DNA of 64,000 bases, taken from assembly GCA_006538405.1 (NCBI GenBank), contig BJKQ01000001.1, positions 2,728,001 through 2,792,000 of the forward strand. Direction: 5' to 3'. The translations under genes and the position numbers were made by a program. This DNA comes from Hansfordia pulvinata. Its lineage: Eukaryota; Ascomycota; Sordariomycetes; Xylariales. This document shows, piece after piece, positions 32,733-43,713 of this stretch. The number at the start of each line of letters is the position of its first letter. The stretch's first letter is position 1. The notes below the pieces were generated by a model. The model did no database searches and was not told the DNA's origin. It worked only from the letters and a program-made list of their open reading frames with translations.

Positions 32733-35700
32733 GCTGCGGCCCTACACATTGTAGAAGCTAGCCACAGTGGTGACCGGGCCTGCTTCCATCAACCAAGCTC
32801 ACTGACACAACTCCTGCGCTCGGGGCGGCGCTTCCGATGCGCAGGGAATTCTCCGAGACCAACGAGATTTGCTCAGCTGGCAGCTCCGCTGTTACTGCGG
32901 AGGTTTAGCGTTTTTTAACAATACTGGCAGGCCTGGACGGCTGACGCTCATCGTGAAGATTGCTCTGCCTTGTTGTCATCTCGCCATCGTCGTCGCTCTT
33001 GAACGGATTCCATCCACTCAGAGACAATGACAGCGCAGTGAGACCGGCCCCGATGGCCCGGTAACAGCCGAGTCGGGAAACGCGTCCATCACGGATCAAC
33101 CGAACTGGGATCTCGCTGGTTGCGGGATGCACTCGCACGGGGTTACGGCGAACATCGTGCTGCGCTTCGCCGGCTGTAGGCACGGCTGTGCCCGCGCCAG
33201 AGAAGACAGCCATGCAAGGCCCTACGAGGCGGAAACGCATCATGGATATTGCGTGCTGGCAAAATCGTGAAAGGATGGATGGCAATGAGGCTTCCGACGG
33301 AGCGACAAGAATGGCTCTGAAAGACGTGCTATTAGTCGAGAGATCGGTCACCTCACGTTGTGTTCCCACAAAGGAAGAATGGTCGAATGATGACCCAGAT
33401 CGTACAGGTTTGGTACGGTCGTCCGTCGATGCTTGCAGATGGGCACAGGACGTTTTTCCAACACAACCTTTATACGACTCCGTCATCGCGTCAGTCGCGG
33501 GTTTTCTCTCCTTGGCTTTTGAAGATACATGTCGAACACGCCGGCATACGCTTCATCCCATGCGCAATCTCGACCCATCAGGCCAGTGTAGTCGAGTCGG
33601 TTCCTGTGCGTCGAAGTTCACGCCTGCCAATCCGCACGCACCGTCTTCTGGGCCTGGTCTCCAGCTCCCCGGCTCAGTCCTGTCGTGTCGCCCAACGCGT
33701 CTCGACCTATTTGTTTGATGACACAAAGGCCACCGGGCATCGCGCCAGTCCAAGGGACGCCGAACTCATGTTGGACCCTGCTCAAGCTCACAGGGCCAAC
33801 TCTCCTCTGGGTCTCCCTCGAAGAAGACATGATGCGTGCGCGCAAGGGGGGGGTTTATCTGGGTGAGGCGAACACATCGATGTTGGCCGTTGGTGTAGGT
33901 AGTTCCCTCTCAAGTGTCTCACTCAAGAGCCAGAGTCCCGAATGATATGGTTCCCTTTGAAAACACAAGAATTTCGTGTTTTCCGTTCGAGCCCGCAGGC
34001 GAGTCCAAAGATGATGAGCCACGGTTGCCGAAGCACCTTTTTCACTGATCGGTCTCGGTAAGTCATGACTCACAGATTCAAGTTACGGTTGCAGGCTATG
34101 GGGCTTGGCAACAGGTGCGAGTATTGGTTTCCAAGTCGGTGACTGCACTTATCGTGGCAAGTCAAGGTCACGCTACGCCTTGGTCAGTGTGGATGTCTTA
34201 GAAGGCTATGCAACGCTGACCAAACCGACCAGACAACCTGCTAATTACCTGCTGTGTGGCTTGACGATAGCCAGCCTCCCCCCCCCCTCTCCATGCCAAC
34301 TGGCCACCCCACGACAGCTGCGGGAGGTGAGCCTCCAACTTGCTGCTCGCACCGCCGAGTCCTGACCTGGAAGCGGCGCAGGCGGCTTGCACCTGTTCCC
34401 GGGCGCCCAGGAGGCCTATCTCCACGCGCGACACAGCGCTACGGACTAGGTGAGGCTTCCGTGGCGGTCCGACAAGCGCAAGCCGACACTGGAATCAAGG
34501 CCGTGTTCTCAACCAACAGCATCGCGGCGCCTCGCAGCGCACCGTGGGCTGCCTAGCTGGCGAGAGCAAGTCGCTGCAAATCTTGAGTGTCTTGCACACA
34601 GGCTCGAGGATACCTGGGGAGGATCCTGTCTGGCCAAGGCGCGATGTGACTGCCTGCCCGCTGTTGGGCAATGATCCATACCTCCCTTTTCTTCCCTCTT
34701 TCAACGGTGCTCGATCGCTTCGCTTCTGGTCCTGCAGCACAATCTTGTTCAAACCTCACCACGGCTGCTGCTACTACTGGACGTGCCACCACCGAACTCT
34801 TCAGTCCATCTGCCCCTTCGGCTTCGGCCGGATCCGCAGATGCCTGGAGCTCACGTGTGTTGAGGGAGGTCCACGATCGGCTTGACTCGTGCCGGCTGAC
34901 ATGGCGCGGGGCTGGCTCATCGACCCAGCTTCGGCTCCCGAGAGCCGCGGAGGGCGAGCGCTTGGCCGGTGGCCGCCAAGGCTCGAATGCGTATTTATAT
35001 GATCTCCATCGCGTCGGGACTGAACCGGGCTTACGTGCGTACAGGCCCAGGGGGGGGGAAGGGGATGCCAGGCCCACGTCGCGGCTTACACAATCTGATC
35101 CCAGAGATCCTGCACATACGGATATGCGCAAAGCAGACCTCCCCATGGGGGCTTATCCTGGATCCCAGCCCGGCTCCGGCGCTGCGGTGCTACCTCGTCG
35201 GGCTCGCGCGCAGCAACAGCAGCAGAAGCAGAAGCAGCATCAAAAGCACCAGCAGCCCGGAGGCTTCTGCGCCGGTACCCCTGCGCAGGAACGTCTTGGC
35301 CAGGGCGGGTTCGAGGCCGCCCCGCGACGGATGCCCGGCACGCCGCAGGCAGCCGCGGCAACAGCCACCGCTCAGGCACGGCACGACGTCTATCCTCGCA
35401 ACGCGCCGGCCAGACCAAGCCTCTCCCCGGGCTTTCCTCGACGCTTCTCGGGCTGCGGCACCGGGCTTGCGCCCCTCGAGCGCGGTGTCTCTCGCAACCC
35501 CTTGTCGGCGCGGGGGCGAGAAGACTTCCCCGTCCTCTGAAGCGGCCCTCATCCCGCCAAAAGTAAGCAGCACTGGACTCCGTCAAAACTTTGAGCAGGA
35601 AAGTTGTGAGTTGCCACGCCCTGAGGATTCGGTCGCCACGGGGTAGAAATAATTTCTCCGATTTTCGTGAGATGCGAGGTCTCGTCTTCGTCTGAGAGGC

Positions 35701-35995
35701 TCCCGCTTCAGCGTCTGCGATCCGTCGGGGTATAAGAAGAGACAGACTAGCGGTGCAGTCGCGGCTGAAGGGGCTCCCCTGTGACCCCTCCTTCTCGCCG
35801 GAGTTCTGTTCGAGTCTATCCACCCAGCCAATCGATGCCCTGAAGGCTTGGCCCAGCACATACCTACCTGTTTGTAAGAGACGGCAACGTTCGCAGACGG
35901 TCACGATTCAAATTTCCCATCATCCTCCTTATCGAACACAAAACAGACTTACCCCCCCCCCCCCCCAAAAAAAAAGAGTGAAAAAAGAGAAGAAC
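32733..35995. other. Long region without a confident gene
   Basis: GC-rich sequence with long overlapping frames on both strands (34671-35540 and 34969-35646 on plus, 35086-35904 on minus). None has a recognisable domain, and composition rather than coding explains their length. A possible short minus-strand gene at 32905-33243 is listed separately. A run of 15 C followed by 9 A (35952-35975) lies just upstream of the secreted-protein gene at 35996. Confidence 0.35.
32905..33243 (-). CDS. Possible small protein, weak
   Basis: A 113-codon frame starting MMRFRLVGPCMAVFSGAGTA, which could be a short hydrophobic leader. It ends in a charged tail (GWNPFKSDDDGEM, then a basic C-terminus). A second hydrophobic stretch (AIGAGLTALSLSLSG) might be a membrane segment. 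Evidence is limited to these features; no family was recognised and it may be spurious. Confidence 0.25.
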   Translation of the reverse strand: MMRFRLVGPCMAVFSGAGTAVPTAGEAQHDVRRNPVRVHPATSEIPVRLIRDGRVSRLGCYRAIGAGLTALSLSLSGWNPFKSDDDGEMTTRQSNLHDERQPSRPASIVKKR

Positions 35996-36417
35996 ATGCG
36001 GGCTCAGCGCTTGCTCCAGGCCACTCTCAGCCTGCTGCTGACCGTCGCCGCCACAGGCGGCGCGGCGGCGGCCGCCGTCGAGGGCGTCGAGGACGTGGCG
36101 CGCTGGGCCGAGGCGGAGCTGCTGCCGCGCGGGGGCGAGCTCCTCCCGCGCGGCGGCAAGGTCCGGTGCATGGCGTGCATGGCCGTCGTCAACGCCGCCA
36201 TCACGCGCAAGATCGACAAGCACGAGAAGACGGGCAAGTGGCTGCGCAGGGGCGAGGGGAGCAGCGGCGGGGGCGGCGGCGCGAGCGGCGAGGAGGGCGA
36301 GGAGGACGGCACCAACAAGGCGAAGAGGGTCGTCGGGTCGGTGCTCAAGGCGTACGGGTCCGACAAGATCTGCGAGAAGATGCCGGGCCACTTCTGCGGC
36401 GGCGACGACGGGAAGGA

Positions 36418-36459
<42 letters not shown>

Positions 36460-36550
36460 GGGGGGTCTCTTGAGCAAGATCAAGGACAGCCTCGCCATGC
36501 CCCTGATCAACAGCCTGCTCGCCAAGGCGGCGACGAAGGCCATCTCGTGA
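35996..36550 (+). CDS. Secreted small cysteine-containing protein with a GS hexanucleotide repeat
   Basis: A single-exon frame of 184 residues. The ATG at 35996 gives a signal peptide (MRAQRLLQATLSLLLTVAAT). A short tandem duplication follows (LLPRGGE, LLPRGGK). The likely folded part runs from VRCMACMAVVNAAITRKIDK to VLKAYGSDKICEKMPGHFC, with a C-x2-C pair near its start and two more cysteines near its end. That spacing resembles a saposin-like helical bundle but is interrupted by a Gly/Ser/Glu insert. After it comes a (GS) repeat of about 12 residues encoded by ctccgg units, then an amphipathic C-terminal helix (LLSKIKDSLAMPLINSLLAK). No family was firmly recognised. An extracellular membrane- or lipid-active role is possible but only inferred. 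Confidence 0.6.
36419..36462 (+). repeat. CTCCGG hexanucleotide repeat in coding sequence
   Basis: Six to seven head-to-tail ctccgg units encode alternating Gly-Ser in the secreted protein at 35996. The unit length keeps the frame whatever the copy number, so length variation among strains would be tolerated. Confidence 0.9.
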
Positions 36551-37270
36551 ATCGAGCTGCCGCACGGGAGGAAGCCGCGGCGACGAGGATACTGTGGAGG
36601 CTCGAGAGTCGTCGTCAACTTTGAGTCGAGAGTGCGGTTAGAGGGAGAAGGCCTTTCGTTTCGAAACAAACTTGATTCTCTGTTTATATCATGTCACATA
36701 CCTGGAGTTGCAAGCATTGGGATGGGGTCGACGCTGAGTGATCGTCTCCCCAGTAAGTGATAGAAGCCATGTAGACTTCTTCATAACCCACGCCACCCTA
36801 TGTGTCCGTCCGCGTCTTGACATCTGAGTAGTATTGAGCACTGTGAGCATCATTGAAGACGCAGTGATGTTTGGGATGTGATGATGTATAACTCTTTCAG
36901 CAGATTCCAAAATTCGTCGAGACCCTCGGTCTCTGCGTCAGGAAACATAGACAGAGTCCACTTGAGTACCACCGGTGGTGTCGCTTACAGAGCGCACCGG
37001 TAGGGAGCGATTTTCTACGCAGCAGAGAGAGGCTGATCAAGTAGATTGAATACCACGCAGTTCACGCACGAGCGGCACGGATCATGAGGATGAGCTCATC
37101 ATGAAGTAGGGTAGGGTAACAGTACACAGCTGCCCCAAAACATATGCTGGCAAAGCTCCCTCGCGTTCTTTCTGCATTGATCCATTGCCGGCACCACATC
37201 TTGTCACCCCTCATGATTTGTATCTGTTCTTTCCGCCCTCCGCCCCAAGCTGGACTTGCGAATCGCAACC
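36551..37270. other. Intergenic region between convergent genes
   Basis: No gene was recognised. It should hold the 3' UTRs of the secreted GS-repeat protein and of the large F-box gene. Confidence 0.5.
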
Positions 37271-39634
37271 TTACGGGGCGACCACTTCGGCTTCCGTGGT
37301 CGCGCCTGCTGAGGGCAGGCAAACAATCCCAACGTTTGTGAGTACCACGTCCCTTGGCGGCCTGCCAAGCAGAGTTTGCTATGGGCTAGGTCAGACTTCA
37401 ATTTGGATCCACAGCCCGAGATGAGATCACTTACTTGGTGAGTGAAGACCCCAGTGATGATGCCCGTGGGCGGCGTCAACTCCTCTAGCATCAGTTCTCC
37501 ATCCATATCATCAGTGCAGCCGGGAGGCAGCTCATATCTCTTGCCAAGTGATGTATGCAGCTGAGATCGCGTTAGCGAGCAGGACGATGCGACGGCTTTT
37601 ACAGGCAGGACTCACAACGATCCCGAATATGAAGTTGTAATGCTCGCTCATATTATCAATACGGGTGATGATCTCGCCCTTATCTGATTCCAAATGGACT
37701 TCATGTGACGAGGGATTGTGCTGCTTGCGCCCAGGAATTCTTCCCAACAAGACAGAATCTGCACCGTTGAATGGGGCGTCATAGTGGAATTCCAAGCCCC
37801 ATATCTTGGTGCGATCACCCTCTTCATAGGTGTCCGAGTTGTCTGTCGCATATGCTGTAATCTTGGTCATGTGACGAACAAGCTGCCCATCGTTGCCTCC
37901 GAACAGGCACACCGAATGGGGCACAGAGCTTACATACTCTCCGAGCCCTTGAACGACCAGACCAGAAGCCGGTGCTTCAGGCACCCACATGTGGACTTTC
38001 TCGCTGTGAAGACCACAGAAAGTCATCGATACGAGCTTCATAGCCTGTCATGGGGTCAGTGGGGCAGTCGCTCAGCGCAGATGGGGAGCGATGTCTCACT
38101 TACATCAAACTCGGCCTTCAATTGGAAGGGTTCATGGACGGAGGGAGTCGAAGCGGGGGTTTGGAATGTCTGCTTTGACAAGGCCAGATGATCTCCAGCC
38201 CACGGCGACCATGTTCCTGATCGAAACAAGACACGCAAGCCTCGAAACCCTCTTGGATCTCGAGCCGTCTGAATCCCCGCGAGAGCCTCGGAAGCATCTG
38301 GCGGGATGCCGATCTCGACGACTGCGGCTGGGCCTAGATATCCAAGCTCCTCACTTCTTCCTGACTGCAGTCCGATGCATAGACCTGCTATGTATGCCTT
38401 TCCCTGCAGGTCAACCAACGACACACGAATGGCCGAGATTGGGTCGCTCATTGTGATGTATTTCCGGAAAAGAGGCCGAGAACCCTTGTTGAACCCTCTG
38501 TCGTGCAGAGCATGGACCATGCCGCCAGCAACCTCCTTCCGCTCGGTTTCGTTGTCAAATGGCTGCATCCTCTCGAGATGTTCATGGCTGCGATTCTGGA
38601 TTCTTGTTTGGACTATATTAGTCACGTAGGATATCAGGCCCCAAATACGGCGCCGGTTCACGACCGCGGGGACAGTTGACAGCCTCTTTGTCTCTCTGTA
38701 GACCTGTCGCCAGCAGCCTTGTGGTAAATGGGCATTACGCAACTCGAAGATGTGATGCAACTCTTTGCCTGGCCAGAACCGAGACCGCCAGAACCTGTCA
38801 GGGAGCCCAAGCCGGGCGAAGGGTCTGGAGGAGAGCCGCAAGGCAACCACATCAGGGCTTTGCAACTGTACCAGAATCTCGACAAGGAGCTCGTGAGGTA
38901 GTTGCTGGAATGGATCATCACGGCCGCGGCCCTGACTCAAGACGGTGAAGTCGGCGTGCCGAGCGGGTGAGAACCTGTCATGTTCCAGTAGCCGGGCAAT
39001 CTGGGGAATGGTAAACGGGTCGTGCGTATACACGCTGTCGACGGGGACCTCGTAGTTCCACAGCTCCGTATCCTCGCCTGGACATAGGCTGTCGATGGGC
39101 AAATCGTACTTGGCGAGGCCGCCATAGTCATGTGCCCAGTTCATCGCACCCATCTGGACAGGATTGGACATGCAGATATCGAAGAGAGCCTGGACAGCCG
39201 GCTGGCGGTTCATGGTAGGCTCGAAGGCGCACACCAGGTCCCAGCAACAAGCGTGTACCGGAAAGCCCCAGTTGGACTCGGGTATGATTGGTGGTGGTGG
39301 CGGGTATCTTCGTCGAAAGTCAAAAACAGTCCTTCCGAGATAGATCCGGGCATGCCCCCCCTCGACAATGGGTTCCAGCTCGTCGACGCGGACATTGTCA
39401 GTGATGGGTATGGTAACCTCGTCGAACTCTTCAATCCTCGCAACTTCTGAGAGACGGGCATCGTCCCATTTCTCGAAGTCTGTGAAGACTATAGGCGCAC
39501 GATTAGCTGTGATGACTGGCGAAAGACTGAGGAAGGGTTGAAAACCTACGAGCCCGGAAGTTGCCCAGCCAATGCGGCACGCTATCGGACTCGTCGAGAA
39601 ATGCACCGCAGAGTATGCATGCGGTCCGCGACAT
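37271..39634 (-). CDS. Large F-box protein with N-terminal CxxC motif
   Basis: Five exons (39634-39550, 39506-38104, 38044-37616, 37560-37435, 37378-37271) splice in phase to 716 residues. The start MSRTACILCGAFLDESDS carries a C-x2-C pair typical of a large fungal F-box family. It is followed by PIVFTDFEKWDDARLSEV and HACCWDLV. The F-box is in the middle (DPFQQLPHELLVEILVQL then SPDVVALRLSSRPFARL). The C-terminal half, including IWGLEFHYDAPFNG and TPPTGIITGVF, is beta-rich by appearance. It probably acts as an SCF substrate receptor; the substrate is unknown. The first and last exons were assigned because they restore the family N-terminus and an uninterrupted C-terminus; the last exon is the least certain. 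Confidence 0.75.
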
Positions 39635-41068
39635 AATGCGGAAGGGCCTTCAGTCTGTCAGAAGGCAGGAGTCGACCGGGCTGTGAAGGGGGAACCGGAT
39701 AGCATGAAGGGGGAAGGAGGGAACATGAAAGGGGGGAGGGCGTTGCCTTCGACTCGGAGATGTCATGGGTGAGGAGGGCTCCGGCTGCCGCGCACAAAGA
39801 ATGGAAGGCACCTGCCGTAGGTAATGGATGTACGAGTTAGGTAGGTAAGGTAGGTTAGTTACCAGCCCCCGAGGGTCGTAACCGCCGGGCGGGCTGCCCC
39901 AGGGGCCCAGTGCGCTATGGAGGGCGCTAGCTGAAGGGCGCCAGGGCTCTAGCTGTGCGGGGCCGTTACCTGTCCATCCAATCCAATCCGACCTGTCTGT
40001 CCATTTGGATGTTGGGGGTGACGGCGGGGCCCGTTGGTGGGGCGCAAGAAAGCGCAGCCGGGCGTGCCAGCCGTGCCTGCCCCCGACTACTCGTACCCCC
40101 CAAGGGCCGCCGATCACGTGCGGCGGCTGTTCCCGCGCGGCAAGATCGATCTACCTCTCGCACATCCACCAATGGATGTCCACTGGATGGTGCCTGCCAT
40201 CGACATCCAACACACAGGTGACCGACTGCGTCCACAATTAACAGCGGCAGCATCCAACACGATTGGAACCCTCAAGGGCCGCGATGATTCAATGCATGGC
40301 TTCTGTTCCATCTAAGCCGATCTGTTAGCGCCGAGGGGGGTGGGGAGGGGAGAAGATTTCATGTTACATGTTACACATGGGGTGACACACCGACCTGGCT
40401 CGCCCTGGGCACCTGCACCTAACTCACCAGGTCCCGAATGTCGGCCAACAAGCTGCACAGCCCCCGACCTTTACGAGAATTTCGTCGACGGCCACAGACT
40501 CTCACCATGCCACGGCGGGCTCGTAGCCTCCCACAGCGGCACAGCGGCCTGCCACATGGGCCCCTTCCCGTGTCTCCCAAGCGCTGCCACTACTGTGAAG
40601 GCAGCACAACACCAGGCGCATCGCTTTCAAGTCCATGTCTGGGTCGTACAGAATGCATCCCTTGACGTGCCGTGTGGGTATGAGTCCCGAGATGAGCGTT
40701 ACACGGCGGATCTGCAGATCCGCAGTCTCACAGACTCGCTCCACTACCGAAGCGCTGTCTCCGGAGAGAGTACCCGTACTGAAGAGAGCGACGACGATTC
40801 CGACGAGATCTCGGCTTGACTACCTTGGCAGCGTGTCGAGATCGCTCTCCAGGATCTACTGGCGCCATCGGCCTTCTTTCAGGTCCTGTGCTGAGAGCGC
40901 CGCGATTTTGTATAAAACGAAGCTAGTTCCAGCTATCGATCCGCTTCCTGGACCATCTCAGCCTGCATCCATTCCAACATCAGCACCACGCACAAGTCCA
41001 AAGCCAACTTTCATCCACCACCTTCTCGTTCTTAAGTGTTTCACTTTCACTCACATCAAGCCGTCAAC
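39635..41068. other. Intergenic, no gene recognised
   Basis: Contains divergent promoters for the large F-box gene and the gene at 41069. GGTAGGTAAGGTAGG motifs lie at 39837-39853. Small overlapping frames occur but show no domain. Confidence 0.45.
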
Positions 41069-41824
41069 ATGGCCTACCGTCTTCCAGCGCAAGAGGAAAT
41101 CCAAGGCACAGTAAGTCTGCCAGTCTCAAGCAAGACTATTGATAACCGTGCTCCTTACACGGGTTGCTTCTCGACCTCGCTTGGACAGGGTCACACCCGG
41201 CTGGCCTGCTTGGCTCTGGCCTCTAGGCTCTCGTCACTTGTGTATCCCAGCACCAGTAGAGAGGCATTTCTACATTGATATACTGAGCCAGGAAGCTAAT
41301 ATACGACACAGTACATGGAAAACCTTCTAGTCAGCAGGGAGATCAATCGTCTGGGGAGGGGAAGCCTTGAGCATGAGACCTCTGACATCTGGCAAATTAT
41401 TCTCCAGCTTACATTCAGACTCGAAGACCTTTACAAAGTCTCCCGGGAAGCACCCCTTGGTGGTGGCAGAGCAGATTTGCTCACTTCACATCTTGTACGC
41501 GAGCCCAGAACCAAGATGCACAAGTTCTTCATCGTTGAGTGCAAGAGATCCAGTGTGGCTGGCGGAGATACGATATGGGAAGACGCTTTGGAGCAGTTGC
41601 GCCAGTATATAGGTGGGGTTCCGTTTCGGAAAGATCGACCGTTCTACGGCGCCATCGCCATGGGTAAAGTGGTTCGATTTTACCAGGAGGATATTGGCCA
41701 TCGTCGGTCTTTCCCAAAGCAGCCAGTTGAACTGATCGATCTGGGTGATGGCGAACCCTTACACATTGATCGACAATGCCGGACAGTGCAGGATACCCTG
41801 CTGTACATCCGCCAGAATCACTAG
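41069..41824 (+). CDS. Possible PD-(D/E)XK nuclease-fold protein
   Basis: Two exons (41069-41110 and 41312-41824) with consensus GTAAGT and ACACAG give 184 residues beginning MAYRLPAQEEIQGTYMENLL. The core reads GGGRADLLTSHLV, then KMHKFFIVECKRSS, then TIWEDALEQLRQYIG, then FYGAIAMGKVVRFYQ. An Asp followed about 25 residues later by a beta strand ending E-C-K, then an amphipathic helix with Gln, is the arrangement of the PD-(D/E)XK restriction-endonuclease-like fold. The family is known in nucleases and in fungal transposon or genome-defence proteins; assignment here is from motif spacing only. It has no signal peptide and no neighbouring methylase. The frame is intact. Confidence 0.6.
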
Positions 41825-42017
41825 TTGCAGCCTGGGGTCCGTCAGTCCGGCAGTCGTCACTCTTTGTACCAATCTACTCCCCCTGTTTTGCTGTTCTGCA
41901 GTTTTGCTGTTCTGAATGTTCTGTCTATACAATCTACACAATCTATACAACGGGCGGCTTTTTCCATTCTCCATCTCGACATTGCCTGACCTTGCGCTAT
42001 AGTACAAGCCCTCGCCG

Positions 42018-43713
42018 TCATGCTGCGCCAGCCAAGACCTCCTGAGGGTTGTTGGTGACCCAGTCCTGGCCCTGAGCCACGCCGGGCCGGCCGGTCTCGT
42101 ACCTGAACCCGGGGCACCACAGCGTCTCGAGGGGGTCCCCGATGGGCGACGTGTGCTCGCGGTCGATGGCGTGCGACCAGGCCAGCTTGTTGCTCTGCCT
42201 CCAGAAGCGCTTATCGGGCGTGTACAGCTCGGGCATCCCGAGCGCGTCCTCGTAGCCCCCCCACAGGGCGTCGTACTTAGGCGCCGCGTGGTACGGCGCG
42301 TAGGTCATGAGCGTGTACGGGTACCGCAGGCCGACGAAGGGGATGACGAACTCCTCGCGCCCGACGTACAGCCCGTTGGCGTCCATGTCCTCCACCGTCT
42401 GCATGTACTTGCTGCTGAACTCGAGCATCCCCAGCGAGCTGCCCGCCCACACGTTCGCCAGGAAGTACTTGCACTCCCACTGGTGCTTCGGGTCCGTCCA
42501 GCATTTGTGGCGGATCCCCTTGGAGATGAGCGGGTGGCCCCGGGGATCTGGAGCTTGGGCTCCACGTAGCGCATGAACTCGTACTCTTGGATCACCACGC
42601 CCGTGTCCTGGGTGTACTTGATTGATCTGGAACGGTTCAAGTCAGCAAAGCAGAAGCTGACGCAAGGGGGAGAGGGAGAGAAAGAGAGAGAAAAAAAACT
42701 CACCTAGCAAACTTGTCCTCATCCAGGTAGATGGGCTTCATGATATCCTTCCACGGCTGACCTTCCGGGTTCACATACGAGTTGGCCGAGCCGAAATCGA
42801 GATAGATCCACTTTCGGGAACCAAACGGACTGGGGTCGCATGTCAGAACTCTGGAGATGGATGACACCGCGTGGCTGTGGAGCCTTGGGGGCGGAGCGGC
42901 AGGCAGGGGGCAGGGGCCAGGGGGTGGAAGGGTGGAAAGCAACACTCACTTGCGCAGGACGGCGTCGTAGGTCACAAAGAACTTGGCGTTGTAGGCGGCG
43001 CTGAAGTGCGCGTCGTCGTATCCGTCTTCGTTGAAGTAACTGCCGGTGTCTCCCTTCTTCTCAAAGGTGCTGTAGATGGCGCGCTGCTTCGTTCCGAAGT
43101 TGTCCTTCTGGTGCTGGTTGTTGGGCATCTCCCACAAGCTCTTCCATTCCTCGATATACCTGAGTCGGGGGTTGTCAATATTCGCGTCCTTGAGCCTCTG
43201 CCGGATCTTGTCCCCGAATGTTTGAGATGTGTAGAACAAGATGTTCTCCATTGAGGCGGCAATCTTGTCGAAAGACTTGAGGTAGAGCTCAAGAGGCTTC
43301 CTGTCGCGGCTTCCCAGCGGGGGAGGATAGAAGAGAACGACAATGGTCGGGGCATCGGGGCGCTTTGGGTCTCTTGCGTCGTCTTTGGCGATGTCTGTTC
43401 GAAACTTGACCTTGTCTTCGTCGATCTCTTGGCCCGGGTTGACAAGCTTCTGCTCCCATATTGCGACGTCCTTCCCGAAGGGGACATCAGGTCTGTGGTC
43501 GTAGTCCTTGAGATACTTTGTCGGCGATGTCTCGGCCTTCTCCTCCAATGGGAACGACGGCCGATCAATAGGGGTGTAAGAGCGCGGTGTTCCCGTGCAG
43601 ACCTTCTCAAGGTCGCGCAACTTGGCCCCGTGGGCTGCCTCTCTGGCAGCAAGCGGAGACCCGGCGACGAGCCCCGTGCCGAGCAGCGCGAATCCCATCC
43701 AGGCGAACTTCAT
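42018..43713 (-). CDS. Secreted HtrL/YibB-like protein, possible glycosyltransferase (frame broken once)
   Basis: Three exons (43713-42950, 42829-42704, 42626-42018). A signal peptide (MKFAWMGFALLGTGLVAGSP) is followed by APTIVVLFYPPPLGSRDRKP, SFDKIAASMENILFYTSQ and YNAKFFVTYDAVLRKNPFGS. Then comes KWIYLDFGSANSYV, and later VWAGSSLGMLEFSSKYMQ and LYVGREEFVIPF. The order (opening strand, fYtS strand, YNxKxF, W-x-D-x-G, and a late G(R)EE-F block) resembles the HtrL/YibB family of presumed glycosyltransferases; this is tentative. The frame breaks in ccccgggg at 42538-42545. One added base joins VEPKLQIP to RGHPLISKGIRHKCW and gives 499 residues. The missing base is probably a sequencing error. 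Confidence 0.7.

Noticed and set aside
34671..35904. Three overlapping long frames on both strands (289, 225 and 272 codons)
   Set aside because: They overlap each other, are low-complexity in parts (Gln/Lys run), and show no domain, signal peptide or intron; high GC explains their length.
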